Shown: positions 1 through 7,313 of the stretch, piece by piece | How positions within the stretch are numbered: position 1 is the first letter of the stretch | Layout of the letters: each line of letters opens with the position of its first letter | Source: Chitinophagaceae bacterium | Lineage (GTDB): Bacteria; Bacteroidota; Bacteroidia; Chitinophagales; Chitinophagaceae | NCBI GenBank assembly: GCA_947372235.1 | Contig: CANBSW010000009.1 | Location: 1-51,745 of the forward strand | Length of the DNA stretch: 51,745 nucleotides | Reading direction: 5' to 3' | Translations under genes and position numbers: made by a program | Notes under the pieces: model-generated | Database searches by the model: none | Told to the model about the DNA's origin: nothing | What the model saw: only the letters and a program-made list of their open reading frames with translations

Positions 1-304
1 AAAAAGGGAACCAGTACATTAGGTAGCCGAGTAAAAATATCAGCAGGGTTCTTTTAAAAATCTTACCCAATACTTCCGAGGTAGATTTATCTGTCCATTT
101 ACGCATTACAAAACTCATGGCATTACCCACAGCGAACAAAAAAGAAGGAAATACCAAATCAGTTGGCGTAAACCCATGCCATTTAGCGTGGTGCAGTGGA
201 GCAAAAGTCAAATGTCCATCGCCGGGTGTATTTACGATGATCATTAAACAGATCGTTAATCCACGGAATACATCAAGGGCCTGGAATCTTTGGTTAGAGG
301 TCAT
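1..304 (-). CDS. DUF5009/NagX-like membrane acyltransferase, N-terminal part
   Basis: The reading frame starts with ATG at 304 on the minus strand and runs off the left end, so about 101 residues are visible. The N-terminus (MTSNQRFQALDVFRGL) followed by a long hydrophobic segment, a conserved NTPGDG and later TDLVFPSFLFAVGNAMSF is typical of the heparan-alpha-glucosaminide N-acetyltransferase-like (HGSNAT/NagX, DUF5009) family. These multi-pass inner membrane proteins move acetyl groups onto sugars. The family normally has about 350-400 residues, so most of the protein lies outside the window. It is divergent from the DoxX-like gene, with a CACAGAT palindrome between them. The family call is good; the substrate is unknown. 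Confidence 0.75.
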   Translation of the reverse strand, partial: MTSNQRFQALDVFRGLTICLMIIVNTPGDGHLTFAPLHHAKWHGFTPTDLVFPSFLFAVGNAMSFVMRKWTDKSTSEVLGKIFKRTLLIFLLGYLMYWFPF

Positions 305-352
305 GGCAGCTGGTTTGGGTTGATGAATATAGTTATTTAGAAAGAATAATTT

Positions 353-409
353 GCCACAGATGCACAGATTTACTCAGATTATATCTGTGAAAATCTGTGC
401 ATCTGTGGC
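353..409. repeat. CACAGAT-type intergenic palindrome, copy 1
   Basis: Arms GCCACAGATGCACAGATT and AATCTGTGCATCTGTGGC form a long hairpin. It lies between two divergent genes, so it is not simply a terminator. Related copies occur at 17531, 19930 and 43264. Confidence 0.85.
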
Positions 410-431
410 GAAAAAAAGAGTAGTTTATGAA

Positions 432-797
432 ATGAAAAAAATCTCCCTCTATATTCAATCCATCTTTTATGTATTTGCCGGCACCAATCATTTCCGCAAC
501 CCCGGTTTTTATGATGGATTGATGCCACCGTATTTGCCATGGCATACTGCAATTAATACAACTGCGGGCATTGCAGAAATTGTATTAGGATTGATGCTGT
601 TTTTTGCACCCTCAAGAAAAATTGCAACTTATGGTATTATTGCTATGTTGATCGCATTTATTCCTGCGCATATTTATTTTATTCAGATCGGGAGCTGCAT
701 CCCAAATGGACTTTGTGTACCCCAATGGCTGGGATGGGTGAGATTGATTGTTTTACATCCCCTATTAATTGTATGGGCCGCCTGGTACCGGAAATAA
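432..797 (+). CDS. DoxX-like small membrane protein
   Basis: A protein of 121 residues. I chose the ATG at 432 (MKKISLYIQSIFYVFAGTNH) because the longer frame runs back into the palindrome at 353-409. The sequence has about four hydrophobic segments. The pattern FYVFAGTNHFRNPGFY near the start, with a second pair of helices around AGIAEIVLGLMLFF, matches DoxX/DoxX-like (MauE-type) membrane proteins. These are often linked to redox functions, but the role of most members is unknown. It stands alone, followed by another hairpin before the hydrolase. Specific function cannot be inferred. Confidence 0.75.
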   Translation: MKKISLYIQSIFYVFAGTNHFRNPGFYDGLMPPYLPWHTAINTTAGIAEIVLGLMLFFAPSRKIATYGIIAMLIAFIPAHIYFIQIGSCIPNGLCVPQWLGWVRLIVLHPLLIVWAAWYRK

Positions 798-816
798 TTT
801 TGTAGATTTATTTCGT

Positions 817-889
817 TGTGTTCCTCCCTGCCGCCGTGCCGCTGTGGTTTAAAAATAACCCCAGAGGCACAGCGACACTGAGGAACACA
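817..889. repeat. Intergenic hairpin, GTGTTCCT/AGGAACAC family
   Basis: TGTGTTCCT (817-825) pairs with AGGAACACA (881-889), with further partial pairing inside (GCCGTGCCGCTGTGG against CCAGAGGCACAGCG). It separates two same-strand genes and would extend the hydrolase frame falsely upstream. Confidence 0.7.
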
Positions 890-922
890 GAGATTTTACT
901 TTTGTATCTTAAAAATCCTGCC

Positions 923-1918
923 ATGCGTTTTATCAAGAGAGTATTGTTTGTAATGATTGTTTTAGCAATCATCTATTTCCTTGGCCCACATCCATCAACT
1001 CCTGTATATAATTCTTCTCTCCCACAAGTACCTGCAAATCCTACAGCCCTGGAAACCTATATTGGTACACAGGAATCGCAACACAAATTAAAACCCGGTA
1101 ACCAGGCACGCATAGTCTGGGCCAGCGATTCGCTGAAACAAAAAACAGAATATGCCATTGTGTACCTGCATGGTTTCAGTGCATCGCAGGAAGAGGGAAA
1201 TCCTGTGCACAGAAATATTGCCAAACAGTTTGGTTGCAATCTTTACCTCTCCCGTTTATCGCAACATGGTATAGATACCACAGATGCACTGTATAATATG
1301 ACCGCAGAAAATTTATGGGAGTCGGCCAAAGAAGCTTATGCCATTGGTAAACAACTGGGTAATAAAGTAATACTGATGGGCACTTCCACTGGAGGAACTC
1401 TGGCTTTACAATTGGCAGCAGCTTATCCTGAGATTGCGGGATTGATTTTATACTCTCCCAATATTGCTATCAATGATCCGAATGCATGGTTATTGAACGA
1501 TCCCTGGGGATTACAAATAGCCAGATTGGTAAAAGGATCTGATTTAAATACCGCTGGTTCAAATACTCCTGAATACAATGCTTACTGGAATCACCAGTAT
1601 CGATTGGAAGCAACCGTTCAATTAGAAGAGTTATTAGAAACAACCATGACCCAAGCAACCTTTGCCAAAATAAAACAGCCTACGCTTGCCTTATTCTATT
1701 ACAAAGATGAAAAACTACAGGATCCTGTAGTAAAAGTATCTGCGATAAAAGATATGATGGCCAATATCAATACACCTGGAGCACAGAAAAAAATGGTGGC
1801 CATACCTGAAGCCGGAAATCATGTATTGGCATCGCCTATTCAATCAAAAGATATTGTGAGTGTGGAGAAGGAAACGGTTTTGTTTATGAGAGAAGTATTA
1901 AAGCTGGGGATAAAATAA
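923..1918 (+). CDS. Membrane-anchored alpha/beta hydrolase
   Basis: A protein of 331 residues from the ATG at 923. The frame is open upstream only because it crosses a hairpin repeat, so the inner ATG, which begins a clear N-terminal hydrophobic segment (MRFIKRVLFVMIVLAIIYFL), is preferred. Hydrolase landmarks are YLHGFSAS (oxyanion region), the nucleophile elbow GTSTGG, an acid-containing stretch YYKDEKLQD and a late GNHV with the likely catalytic histidine. The N-terminal helix suggests anchoring to the inner membrane or periplasmic export. Candidate activities are carboxylesterase or lysophospholipase; the substrate is not deducible. Confidence 0.8.
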   Translation: MRFIKRVLFVMIVLAIIYFLGPHPSTPVYNSSLPQVPANPTALETYIGTQESQHKLKPGNQARIVWASDSLKQKTEYAIVYLHGFSASQEEGNPVHRNIAKQFGCNLYLSRLSQHGIDTTDALYNMTAENLWESAKEAYAIGKQLGNKVILMGTSTGGTLALQLAAAYPEIAGLILYSPNIAINDPNAWLLNDPWGLQIARLVKGSDLNTAGSNTPEYNAYWNHQYRLEATVQLEELLETTMTQATFAKIKQPTLALFYYKDEKLQDPVVKVSAIKDMMANINTPGAQKKMVAIPEAGNHVLASPIQSKDIVSVEKETVLFMREVLKLGIK

Positions 1919-2284
1919 GTTTGGAATGATATAAGCGATACGATAGAATGCTGAAGATTTTCTATTCCTGCAAACCCGTTTTTACATAATCGATCCAAAT
2001 AAATGAATTGTGCATTTTATTTAATAGCTTAGTTGCTTATTACAGATTTATATCCCCCTATTTATTCTAAGTAAGAAGATTTTCTAAATAAGAGAATTAT
2101 TATTATATGATATTTCATATTTTACTGTAATTCAATGCTTTACAATATATATTTTATAAGAATTCGTGCAAACGAAAAAATATTTTTTACTCAGGCAACA
2201 CAATTGTCTCTGTATGTATCCTAAAAATCTGTAGTAGATATTAAACTTTTATAAACTGTTTACGTCAAAACTAAAAAAGCCCCT
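1919..2284. other. AT-rich intergenic stretch, no gene seen
   Basis: About 365 bp, very AT-rich, with no credible reading frame. It precedes the small membrane protein gene at 2285 and presumably holds that cassette's promoter. I could not pick a confident -33/-7 pair. Confidence 0.6.
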
Positions 2285-2464
2285 ATGCTTTCCATTATCC
2301 AAAACCTGTACATCGATCCGGGATCGGGCAGTCTGCTTTTTCAAATGATCTTATCCGGCCTGCTTACCATTCTTGTTTTTTTTAGAAGAGTTATGTTTTA
2401 TATAAAATCCCTGCTTAGGGGCAAAGGGTATATACAAACTAAAAATAGACTTGAGAAAAAATAA
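2285..2464 (+). CDS. Small membrane protein with YIDPGSGS motif
   Basis: A 59-residue reading frame (MLSIIQNLYIDPGSGSLLFQ, then a hydrophobic helix and a basic tail ending RLEKK) just below common length cut-offs. The Y-[IL]-D-P-G-[ST]-G-S motif followed by one transmembrane segment is a recurrent small protein of bacterial envelope/polysaccharide loci, in my recollection found beside sulfatase-like transferases and methyltransferases. Its stop lies 3 bp before the methyltransferase ATG, so the two are very probably co-transcribed and may be translationally coupled. The function of this small family is not known to me. Confidence 0.75.
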   Translation: MLSIIQNLYIDPGSGSLLFQMILSGLLTILVFFRRVMFYIKSLLRGKGYIQTKNRLEKK

Positions 2465-2467
2465 TCA

Positions 2468-3826
2468 ATGCAGCAAGCCATTTCTTATCGAGACAGAGAT
2501 GGTTTTGTAATTGTAAAAGACCAAACTGTACAACGATTCGTTCAACACTCTTATGCCGGAACCTATGATCATTTTATTGCATCAGGATTGTACCAGCATT
2601 TGGTTGGTGAGGGGTTATTGATTACCCATACTGAGATCAATCTGAATATAACCGAAAGCAGTAAGTATTATAAAGTTCTGGAAACTCCTTTTATTCCCTT
2701 TATCAGTTATCCCTATGAATGGACCGCCAGTCAGTGGAAAGAAGCCGTACTTAATATATTAGAGATCAACTTAATCAGTATTGAATATGGTATGATACTT
2801 AAAGATGCCACGCCTTTTAATTGTACTTTCTATCATGGTAAATGTATTTTTATAGATACCCTTTCTTTTGAAACATATACGGATGGAGAACCCTGGATCG
2901 CTTACCGTCAATTTTGTGAATCAATGTTAGGGCCTGCTGCTTTGGTATTTTTTAATGAGGTAGCCTGGGGAAGAATGATGCAGAGCTATATCAATGGATG
3001 GCCATTAAAAATGATATCTTCCAACTTACCATTACATACCTGGTTCAAAACAGCAACCCTGTTTCATATTCATTTGCATGCAGGTTTTGGCAAGAAATCG
3101 TACATAAAAAAAAGGGGGGATGGTTTTTCAAAAGAAAAACTTTCTATGCTATGGGATTTACTAAAAAAATCTGTTACTCATTGGAAGCTCAGATCAAATA
3201 AAAAAATCTGGTCTGATTATTATGATACCGGAATCTTATCCAAACAATACCTTGACCATAAATTGCTAATGGTTTCAGATTGGCTGAAAGAAACCCAACC
3301 ACATACTGTTATAGATTTTGGTGCTAATAACGGACTGTTTTCGATAACCGCTTCCGGCATTTCACAAAAAGTTATTGCAGTAGAATCAGATCATGATTGT
3401 GTTGAACATCTCCGGCAACAGATAACCGACAGAAAAATACAAAATATTGAAACAGTGCTGGCAGATATCACACAACCCACTGTTGCCACAGGCTGGAAGA
3501 ATGAAGAAAGACAGGCTTTGCTGCAAAGGCTGAAAGGTGATATGGTATTATCACTGGCATTAATCCATCATTTATGTATCTCATCCAATATTCCATTACC
3601 ATTTATAGCTGAACTTTTCTCAACACTCACTACACAGTATGCACTTGTGGAATTTATTCCCCGAACAGACCCTAAAGTAACAGATATGCTTATTAACAGA
3701 AAAGATATTTTTCAGGATTATACAGAGGAACATTTTATCCAATCCTTCAATGAATATTTTACATTGATAAAATGGGCAAATTGCGATTCATCCGAAAGAA
3801 AATTATTTTTATGGGAGAAAAAATAA
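2468..3826 (+). CDS. SAM-dependent class I methyltransferase, two-part protein
   Basis: A protein of 452 residues. The C-terminal part carries a class I SAM-binding fold: motif I VIDFGANNGLFS near residue 281, the acidic end of strand two in VIAVESDHD, and a post-motif ALIHHL region. The N-terminal 250 residues have no motif I recognise; they include DATPFNCTFYHGKCIFIDTLSF, resembling the front halves of methyltransferases in cell-surface polymer loci. It sits between the YIDPGSGS small protein and the membrane sulfatase-fold protein, suggesting modification of a surface glycan or lipid-linked polymer. The target is unknown. Confidence 0.78.
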   Translation: MQQAISYRDRDGFVIVKDQTVQRFVQHSYAGTYDHFIASGLYQHLVGEGLLITHTEINLNITESSKYYKVLETPFIPFISYPYEWTASQWKEAVLNILEINLISIEYGMILKDATPFNCTFYHGKCIFIDTLSFETYTDGEPWIAYRQFCESMLGPAALVFFNEVAWGRMMQSYINGWPLKMISSNLPLHTWFKTATLFHIHLHAGFGKKSYIKKRGDGFSKEKLSMLWDLLKKSVTHWKLRSNKKIWSDYYDTGILSKQYLDHKLLMVSDWLKETQPHTVIDFGANNGLFSITASGISQKVIAVESDHDCVEHLRQQITDRKIQNIETVLADITQPTVATGWKNEERQALLQRLKGDMVLSLALIHHLCISSNIPLPFIAELFSTLTTQYALVEFIPRTDPKVTDMLINRKDIFQDYTEEHFIQSFNEYFTLIKWANCDSSERKLFLWEKK

Positions 3827-5190
3827 AAAGAATTTTATCCTGGCAGCTTTATGTGTATTTATATGGGCTGTCTTTTATTGTCTTTAAAATAGCCGCTTAT
3901 CCCGCTTCATTTTCTTTAATACCTGCCATCAATTGTTTGTTTTTGTATTGTGTAGGTGCCCGGATTATATTATCTATATTCAGAATTATCATGAACCCCG
4001 CTTTTGCAGGTATTGCAACGGTATTAGTTTGCAGTTCATTCTTACATGTTGTAGGAATTGCACAGTTATTAGGGTTTAATTACGCTTACATTCCATCCTG
4101 GTTCTATGGTTACTTTTATCTTTTTGTTGCTGTATTGGTATTTTTTATGATCAGGGTCGTTCGGAGTATTCCAATTACCATTGTAACAAAACTTAATCCA
4201 ATGATCAATGTTTTCTTACTGATCATTACAATTGTTTTTCTTACAAATAGTTATGGCAGATATGGACAGATAAAAGCAGAAGCAAAACTTCATACACATA
4301 ACTCAATAAAACCGGTTGCAGATATTCATCAAAAAGACATTGTATGGATATTGATGGATGAATATGCTTCTTCCACTTCATTGCAAAATCAATTTGGCTA
4401 TCAAAACCCACTTGACAGTATACTACAAAAACAAAAATTTATCGTACTCGATGATATGCATACACGCTTTAACAACACACTTTTTTCTGTGAACAGTATC
4501 TTCAATGAAGATGACAGTATTAAACCTTCCAGTTATTATGAAGGGATAGCTCTTTTACGTCATGGATCATTTATTCCTTCCATAGAAAAATCAGGATACC
4601 GTTTTATTAATCTTGGCTTTTTTGATCTGGCAGAGCACCCGATGATCGCAGACAGAAGCGGTTATCCTTATACATTTCTGCAACAATTGTTTTCAGGAAC
4701 TTTTTTTGGTATGATGTACAGTAAATGGAAAAACACTAATGTTAAAGCAGATGCATATAACAATCAGATATTCCGTAAACTCAATGATACAATTCCGGCC
4801 ATCTCATCGCAACCAAGATTTATCTGGGCGCATATGACAATACCCCATAGTCCTTTTTGTAGAGATGCTTCCGGACAATTAAGAAAAGACACTACTGAAG
4901 AAGCCCATGATTCATCTTATATCAAACGGGGATATATTGGCTATCTGCAGTATGGCAACCAGCTACTTGTATCATTACTTAATAAACATCCTGAAATGGC
5001 GGATAAGATCATTATTATCTCAGGCGATCATGGCCCCAGGTTTCCATTCTTAACAAACAAAGATTACCAGAAATGGCCCTATGCCGCCATTCATTTTCCT
5101 GGCACTTATGATAGTTTAAAATTAAAAAATCTAAGGTATATATCACAAATACCCGGTTTTTTGTTGAAGCAGGTTGCTAAACCGGATTGA
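3811..5190 (+). CDS. Membrane sulfatase/phosphoglycerol-transferase-like protein
   Basis: About 459 residues from the ATG at 3811 (MGEKIKRILSW); an ATG at 3772 would overlap the methyltransferase further. Several hydrophobic helices fill the first 140 residues. An extracytoplasmic alkaline-phosphatase-fold domain follows: WILMDEY (near residue 181) as the first metal-binding motif, FIWAHMTIPHSPF, and IIIISGDHGPR (near 405) as the C-terminal metal site. The layout resembles LTA-synthase/EptA-like enzymes, which move phospho-groups onto surface polymers, but the usual nucleophile threonine is not obvious (ASSTS follows the DEY). Overlap by 16 bp with the preceding gene supports one operon. Confidence 0.78.
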   Translation: MGEKIKRILSWQLYVYLYGLSFIVFKIAAYPASFSLIPAINCLFLYCVGARIILSIFRIIMNPAFAGIATVLVCSSFLHVVGIAQLLGFNYAYIPSWFYGYFYLFVAVLVFFMIRVVRSIPITIVTKLNPMINVFLLIITIVFLTNSYGRYGQIKAEAKLHTHNSIKPVADIHQKDIVWILMDEYASSTSLQNQFGYQNPLDSILQKQKFIVLDDMHTRFNNTLFSVNSIFNEDDSIKPSSYYEGIALLRHGSFIPSIEKSGYRFINLGFFDLAEHPMIADRSGYPYTFLQQLFSGTFFGMMYSKWKNTNVKADAYNNQIFRKLNDTIPAISSQPRFIWAHMTIPHSPFCRDASGQLRKDTTEEAHDSSYIKRGYIGYLQYGNQLLVSLLNKHPEMADKIIIISGDHGPRFPFLTNKDYQKWPYAAIHFPGTYDSLKLKNLRYISQIPGFLLKQVAKPD

Positions 5191-5626
5191 TACATACTTC
5201 TTTTGTTTCCAATAAGCCATCCTACCTATCATAAACTTCTTAACGTTTCTATAATAATATTCGTTAAATCTGCATTTATTGTGAATCGCTTTCACCAGTA
5301 AAAGTTAAAAGATAGTTTTTCTGAAAAGTTAATTTCAGGAGTACTACAGATAAGCCCTATATTACACACTTCTACATGATAATTTTCTGCCGGTTACAAG
5401 CACGCATCAATATCGTACCATTCAGCGATTGAATTAACGGAAATATGTAACTCTTTTTAGGAAAAGTGAAACAGGTTATACTTCCGGTGTTTTCATCTTT
5501 GTTTTTTATGTTAGAATTTATGATGACAAGCATCGTTTAAGTGGCCCAATTACTGCTCAGGGTCCAACAATTATTTTATTAATCCCATAATAAAACCTTC
5601 GCGAAGAAGTAAAGTCGTAAACAACT
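5191..5626. other. Intergenic stretch, no gene seen
   Basis: About 435 bp without a credible gene. A CATCTTTG near 5506 resembles the Bacteroidota -7 box (TAnnTTTG) and would leave a leader of roughly 110 nt before the AraC-type gene; this is weak. Confidence 0.45.
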
Positions 5627-6217
5627 ATGAAGTTGTACATAAAATACATGGTAAGCCATTGCTGCAAACTAATGGTGAAAGAAGAGCTTAATAAATTGGG
5701 GTTAAAGGCCTACAATATTGAATTAGGTGAAGTAGAAGTAGATGGTGATATTACGCCTGAGTTATTTGAAAAGATCAAGGCGGCATTATTAAAACAGGGA
5801 CATGAACTAATGGAAGATAAAAAATCTATCCAGATAGAAAAAATCAAGAATGTGATCATAGAAATGATCCATTATTCTGATGAACCTCCTGAAATAAAAT
5901 ATTCGGAATTTCTGAGCCAAAAATTAGATAACGATTATACTTACCTTTCTAATCTTTTCTCTGAAGTTACCGGAGTAACCATTCAGCAATTCATCATCAC
6001 ACATAAAATTGAACGGGTAAAAGAACTGATCATTTATAATGAATTAAACCTGAAAGAAATTGCTTATAAACTGCATTACAGCAGTGTGGGGCATTTATCC
6101 AATCAATTCAAAAAAATCACCGGCCTTTCTCCTATTTTTTATAAGGCATTGAAAAAGAAAAGGCGGATTTCTATCGAAAATGTTTTAATAGCAAAACCGG
6201 TTTCGGAAAATGCGTAA
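5627..6217 (+). CDS. AraC-family regulator with ferredoxin-like N-terminal domain
   Basis: A protein of 196 residues. Residues 90-180 form an AraC-type double helix-turn-helix: KLDNDYTYLSNLFSEVTGVT, then LNLKEIAYKLHYSSVGHLSN and QFKKITGLSP, the standard second-helix signature. The first 65 residues do not match the cupin-type AraC sensor domain. MVSHCCKLMVKEELNKLG followed by GEVEVDGDITPELFEKI looks like the beta-alpha-beta pattern of a heavy-metal-associated (HMA) domain, with a CC pair where HMA proteins have CxxC. Such proteins are common in Bacteroidota. The regulator stands alone with a hairpin terminator behind it, so its targets are elsewhere. Confidence 0.8.
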   Translation: MKLYIKYMVSHCCKLMVKEELNKLGLKAYNIELGEVEVDGDITPELFEKIKAALLKQGHELMEDKKSIQIEKIKNVIIEMIHYSDEPPEIKYSEFLSQKLDNDYTYLSNLFSEVTGVTIQQFIITHKIERVKELIIYNELNLKEIAYKLHYSSVGHLSNQFKKITGLSPIFYKALKKKRRISIENVLIAKPVSENA

Positions 6218-6255
6218 AATAGTATGAAGAATTATTAAATATTGAACAAAACATA

Positions 6256-6295
6256 AATAAAAACCACAGATGATATTTTCATTGCGGTTTTTATT
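6256..6295. terminator. Hairpin terminator behind the AraC-type gene
   Basis: AATAAAAACC (6256-6265) pairs with GGTTTTTATT (6286-6295), giving U-rich tails on both strands. It can serve the AraC gene and anything converging from the right. Confidence 0.6.
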
Positions 6296-6324
6296 GTTCG
6301 TTACAATACCATTGGTGAGGACTT

Positions 6325-6477
6325 CTAATAAACAACTTCCAATTTTTCAAGATTGCAATATCCGCCTGTTTTGTAGATCGCTTTGATATAATAGGTATAC
6401 ACCGAATTAAGTTTTACATCATTATCATTAAATATCTTTTTGTCGGCCGGTATAGTTGGAATTTCATCTTTAATATT
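6325..6477 (-). pseudogene. C-terminal remnant of a fibronectin type III protein
   Basis: On the minus strand the frame reads NIKDEIPTIPADKK, then VYTYYIKAIYKTGGYCNLEK and a stop at 6325. The VYTYYIKAIYKTGG pattern is the closing strands of a fibronectin type III domain, and ending within a few residues of it is usual for secreted Bacteroidota proteins. The frame is closed at once upstream by a TAG (6480-6478). Only about 50 codons therefore survive and no start is available, so this is a decayed gene tail. Confidence 0.5.
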
Positions 6478-6480
6478 CTA

Positions 6481-6738
6481 GCTCGTTATAGAGATTTTGT
6501 TAGAAAGTATATTCTGCCTTTGTGGGAAAATGATTATAAAATTTTTATTAAAGAGGCAGGAATCGCACATGCAAATGATGTAGCAGGACTGAGAGTTAAT
6601 TTTATAACTTGGAGAGCAACGTTTAAAATCAGTTCAAGTTTTGGTGTATTTGCTCATAAAGCATTTATTGACAAGATGCTTTATAATGTTTCCGAAGAAT
6701 ACTTATTTTCTATTTGTGAAAATTTCAAAAGAATATAG
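6481..6738 (+). pseudogene. Unrecognised gene fragment, C-terminal part
   Basis: An open frame (RYRDFVRKYILPLWEND ... FSICENFKRI) of about 85 codons with natural amino acid composition but no ATG; the only in-frame start-like codon nearby is a TTG at 6520. I do not recognise the family. It abuts the oppositely oriented fibronectin remnant at about 6478-6480, which looks like a rearrangement junction. Probably the tail of a lost gene. Confidence 0.3.
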
Positions 6739-6775
6739 AGATCAACTAAACATGTCAGCATATTTGTAATAAACA

Positions 6776-6874
6776 TGAAGCTAACACACTATTACAATAG
6801 AGGAATTACCAAAATACCGATTGACGGAAGCGCAAGGAAGGAAATTAGATTGAGAATATTTATTAAACAATAAA
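6776..6874 (+). pseudogene. Tiny unrecognised reading frame
   Basis: MKLTHYYNRGITKIPIDGSA and then RKEIRLRIFIKQ before a TAA, 32 codons. The text looks protein-like rather than random, but there is no family I can name. It lies within the same scar of gene fragments and may be another remnant. Confidence 0.2.
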
Positions 6875-6921
6875 AAAAATCTCAGAATAACCGACTTGCC
6901 CCCGGACTTGCCATTGAGAAA

Positions 6922-6966
6922 TTAAAAAAACCTCAGATATCCGCTGGACGGGATTTCTGAGGTTTT
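6922..6966 (-). terminator. Rho-independent terminator of the tRNA-like RNA
   Basis: On the minus strand AACCTCAGA (6964-6956) pairs with TCTGAGGTT (6937-6929), enclosing a smaller ATCC/GGAT stem, and is followed by a run of seven U residues (6930-6924). It begins 7-9 nt after the 3' end of the tRNA-like structure, so the RNA is probably a single short transcript. Confidence 0.8.
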
Positions 6967-6972
6967 AAAAAG

Positions 6973-7144
6973 CTGTAGGGGGAGGGATCGAACCTCCACG
7001 AGGCAGTTAGCTGCAGTACAAAGTTCGGTGGTCGACCCCGGTCATCTGAATATTGCTACTCAAATGGCTCTATGCTGCGTTTATCCTGTTATCCTCACCC
7101 CCGAGACAAGAGGGCATGTCTGCCAAAAGTTTCATCACCCCACA
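6973..7144 (-). ncRNA. tRNA-Leu/Ser-like RNA with 100-nt variable region
   Basis: Reading the minus strand, a complete tRNA frame is present. The acceptor stem is TGTGGGG (7144-7138) with CCCTACA (6980-6974), seven pairs including one G-U. A Leu/Ser-type D-arm (7137-7115) has a 3-bp stem and GGCAGA in its loop. The anticodon stem is CCCTC/GGGGG with loop TTGTCTC, formal anticodon GUC at 7107-7105. The T-arm is GGAGG-TTCGATC-CCTCC (6997-6981). Between anticodon stem and T-arm lie 100 nt instead of the 4-21 of normal tRNAs. That region can pair at its base (GAGG with CCTC) and further in (CAG/CTG, GCAG/CTGC). No CCA is encoded. Position 37 is U rather than the near-universal purine, and GUC (Asp) does not fit a Leu/Ser body. 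It may therefore be a tRNA-derived RNA, an interrupted tRNA, or a decayed gene rather than a decoding tRNA. Confidence 0.6.
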
Positions 7145-7151
7145 GTATTTA

Positions 7152-7176
7152 TCCGCCGAAGCTTTAGCGTAGGTGG
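7152..7176. repeat. Short hairpin upstream of the tRNA-like RNA
   Basis: CCGCCGAAGCT and AGCGTAGGTGG form an imperfect hairpin around a TT loop, just outside the 5' end of the tRNA-like RNA. It could be a repeat element or part of the RNA's leader. Confidence 0.4.
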
Positions 7177-7313
7177 ATTGCTGTTGTTTGACAAGACAAT
7201 ATTACGGTGAAATTGGCATTCATTATAAATATTTCAACAATTATTTTAATAATATAGATATTATATAGTATATTGGCTATTATTTTGAATTTTATCTAAA
7301 AAACTAAACTAAA

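Noticed and set aside
117-323. Plus-strand frame of 68 codons at the left end
   Set aside because: It is the shadow of the acyltransferase gene that reads convincingly on the minus strand and leaves the window.
6973-7144. tmRNA, RNase P RNA or SRP RNA
   Set aside because: Too short for tmRNA and no tag frame or tmRNA 5' consensus; none of the RNase P or SRP core motifs are present.
6973-7144. Ordinary tRNA-Asp (anticodon GUC)
   Set aside because: The 3-bp D-stem, D-loop and long variable region are of Leu/Ser type, and U at position 37 does not fit a decoding tRNA-Asp.
7028-7210. Plus-strand frame of 60 codons
   Set aside because: It runs antisense through the tRNA-like RNA, has no family likeness and no ribosome site.
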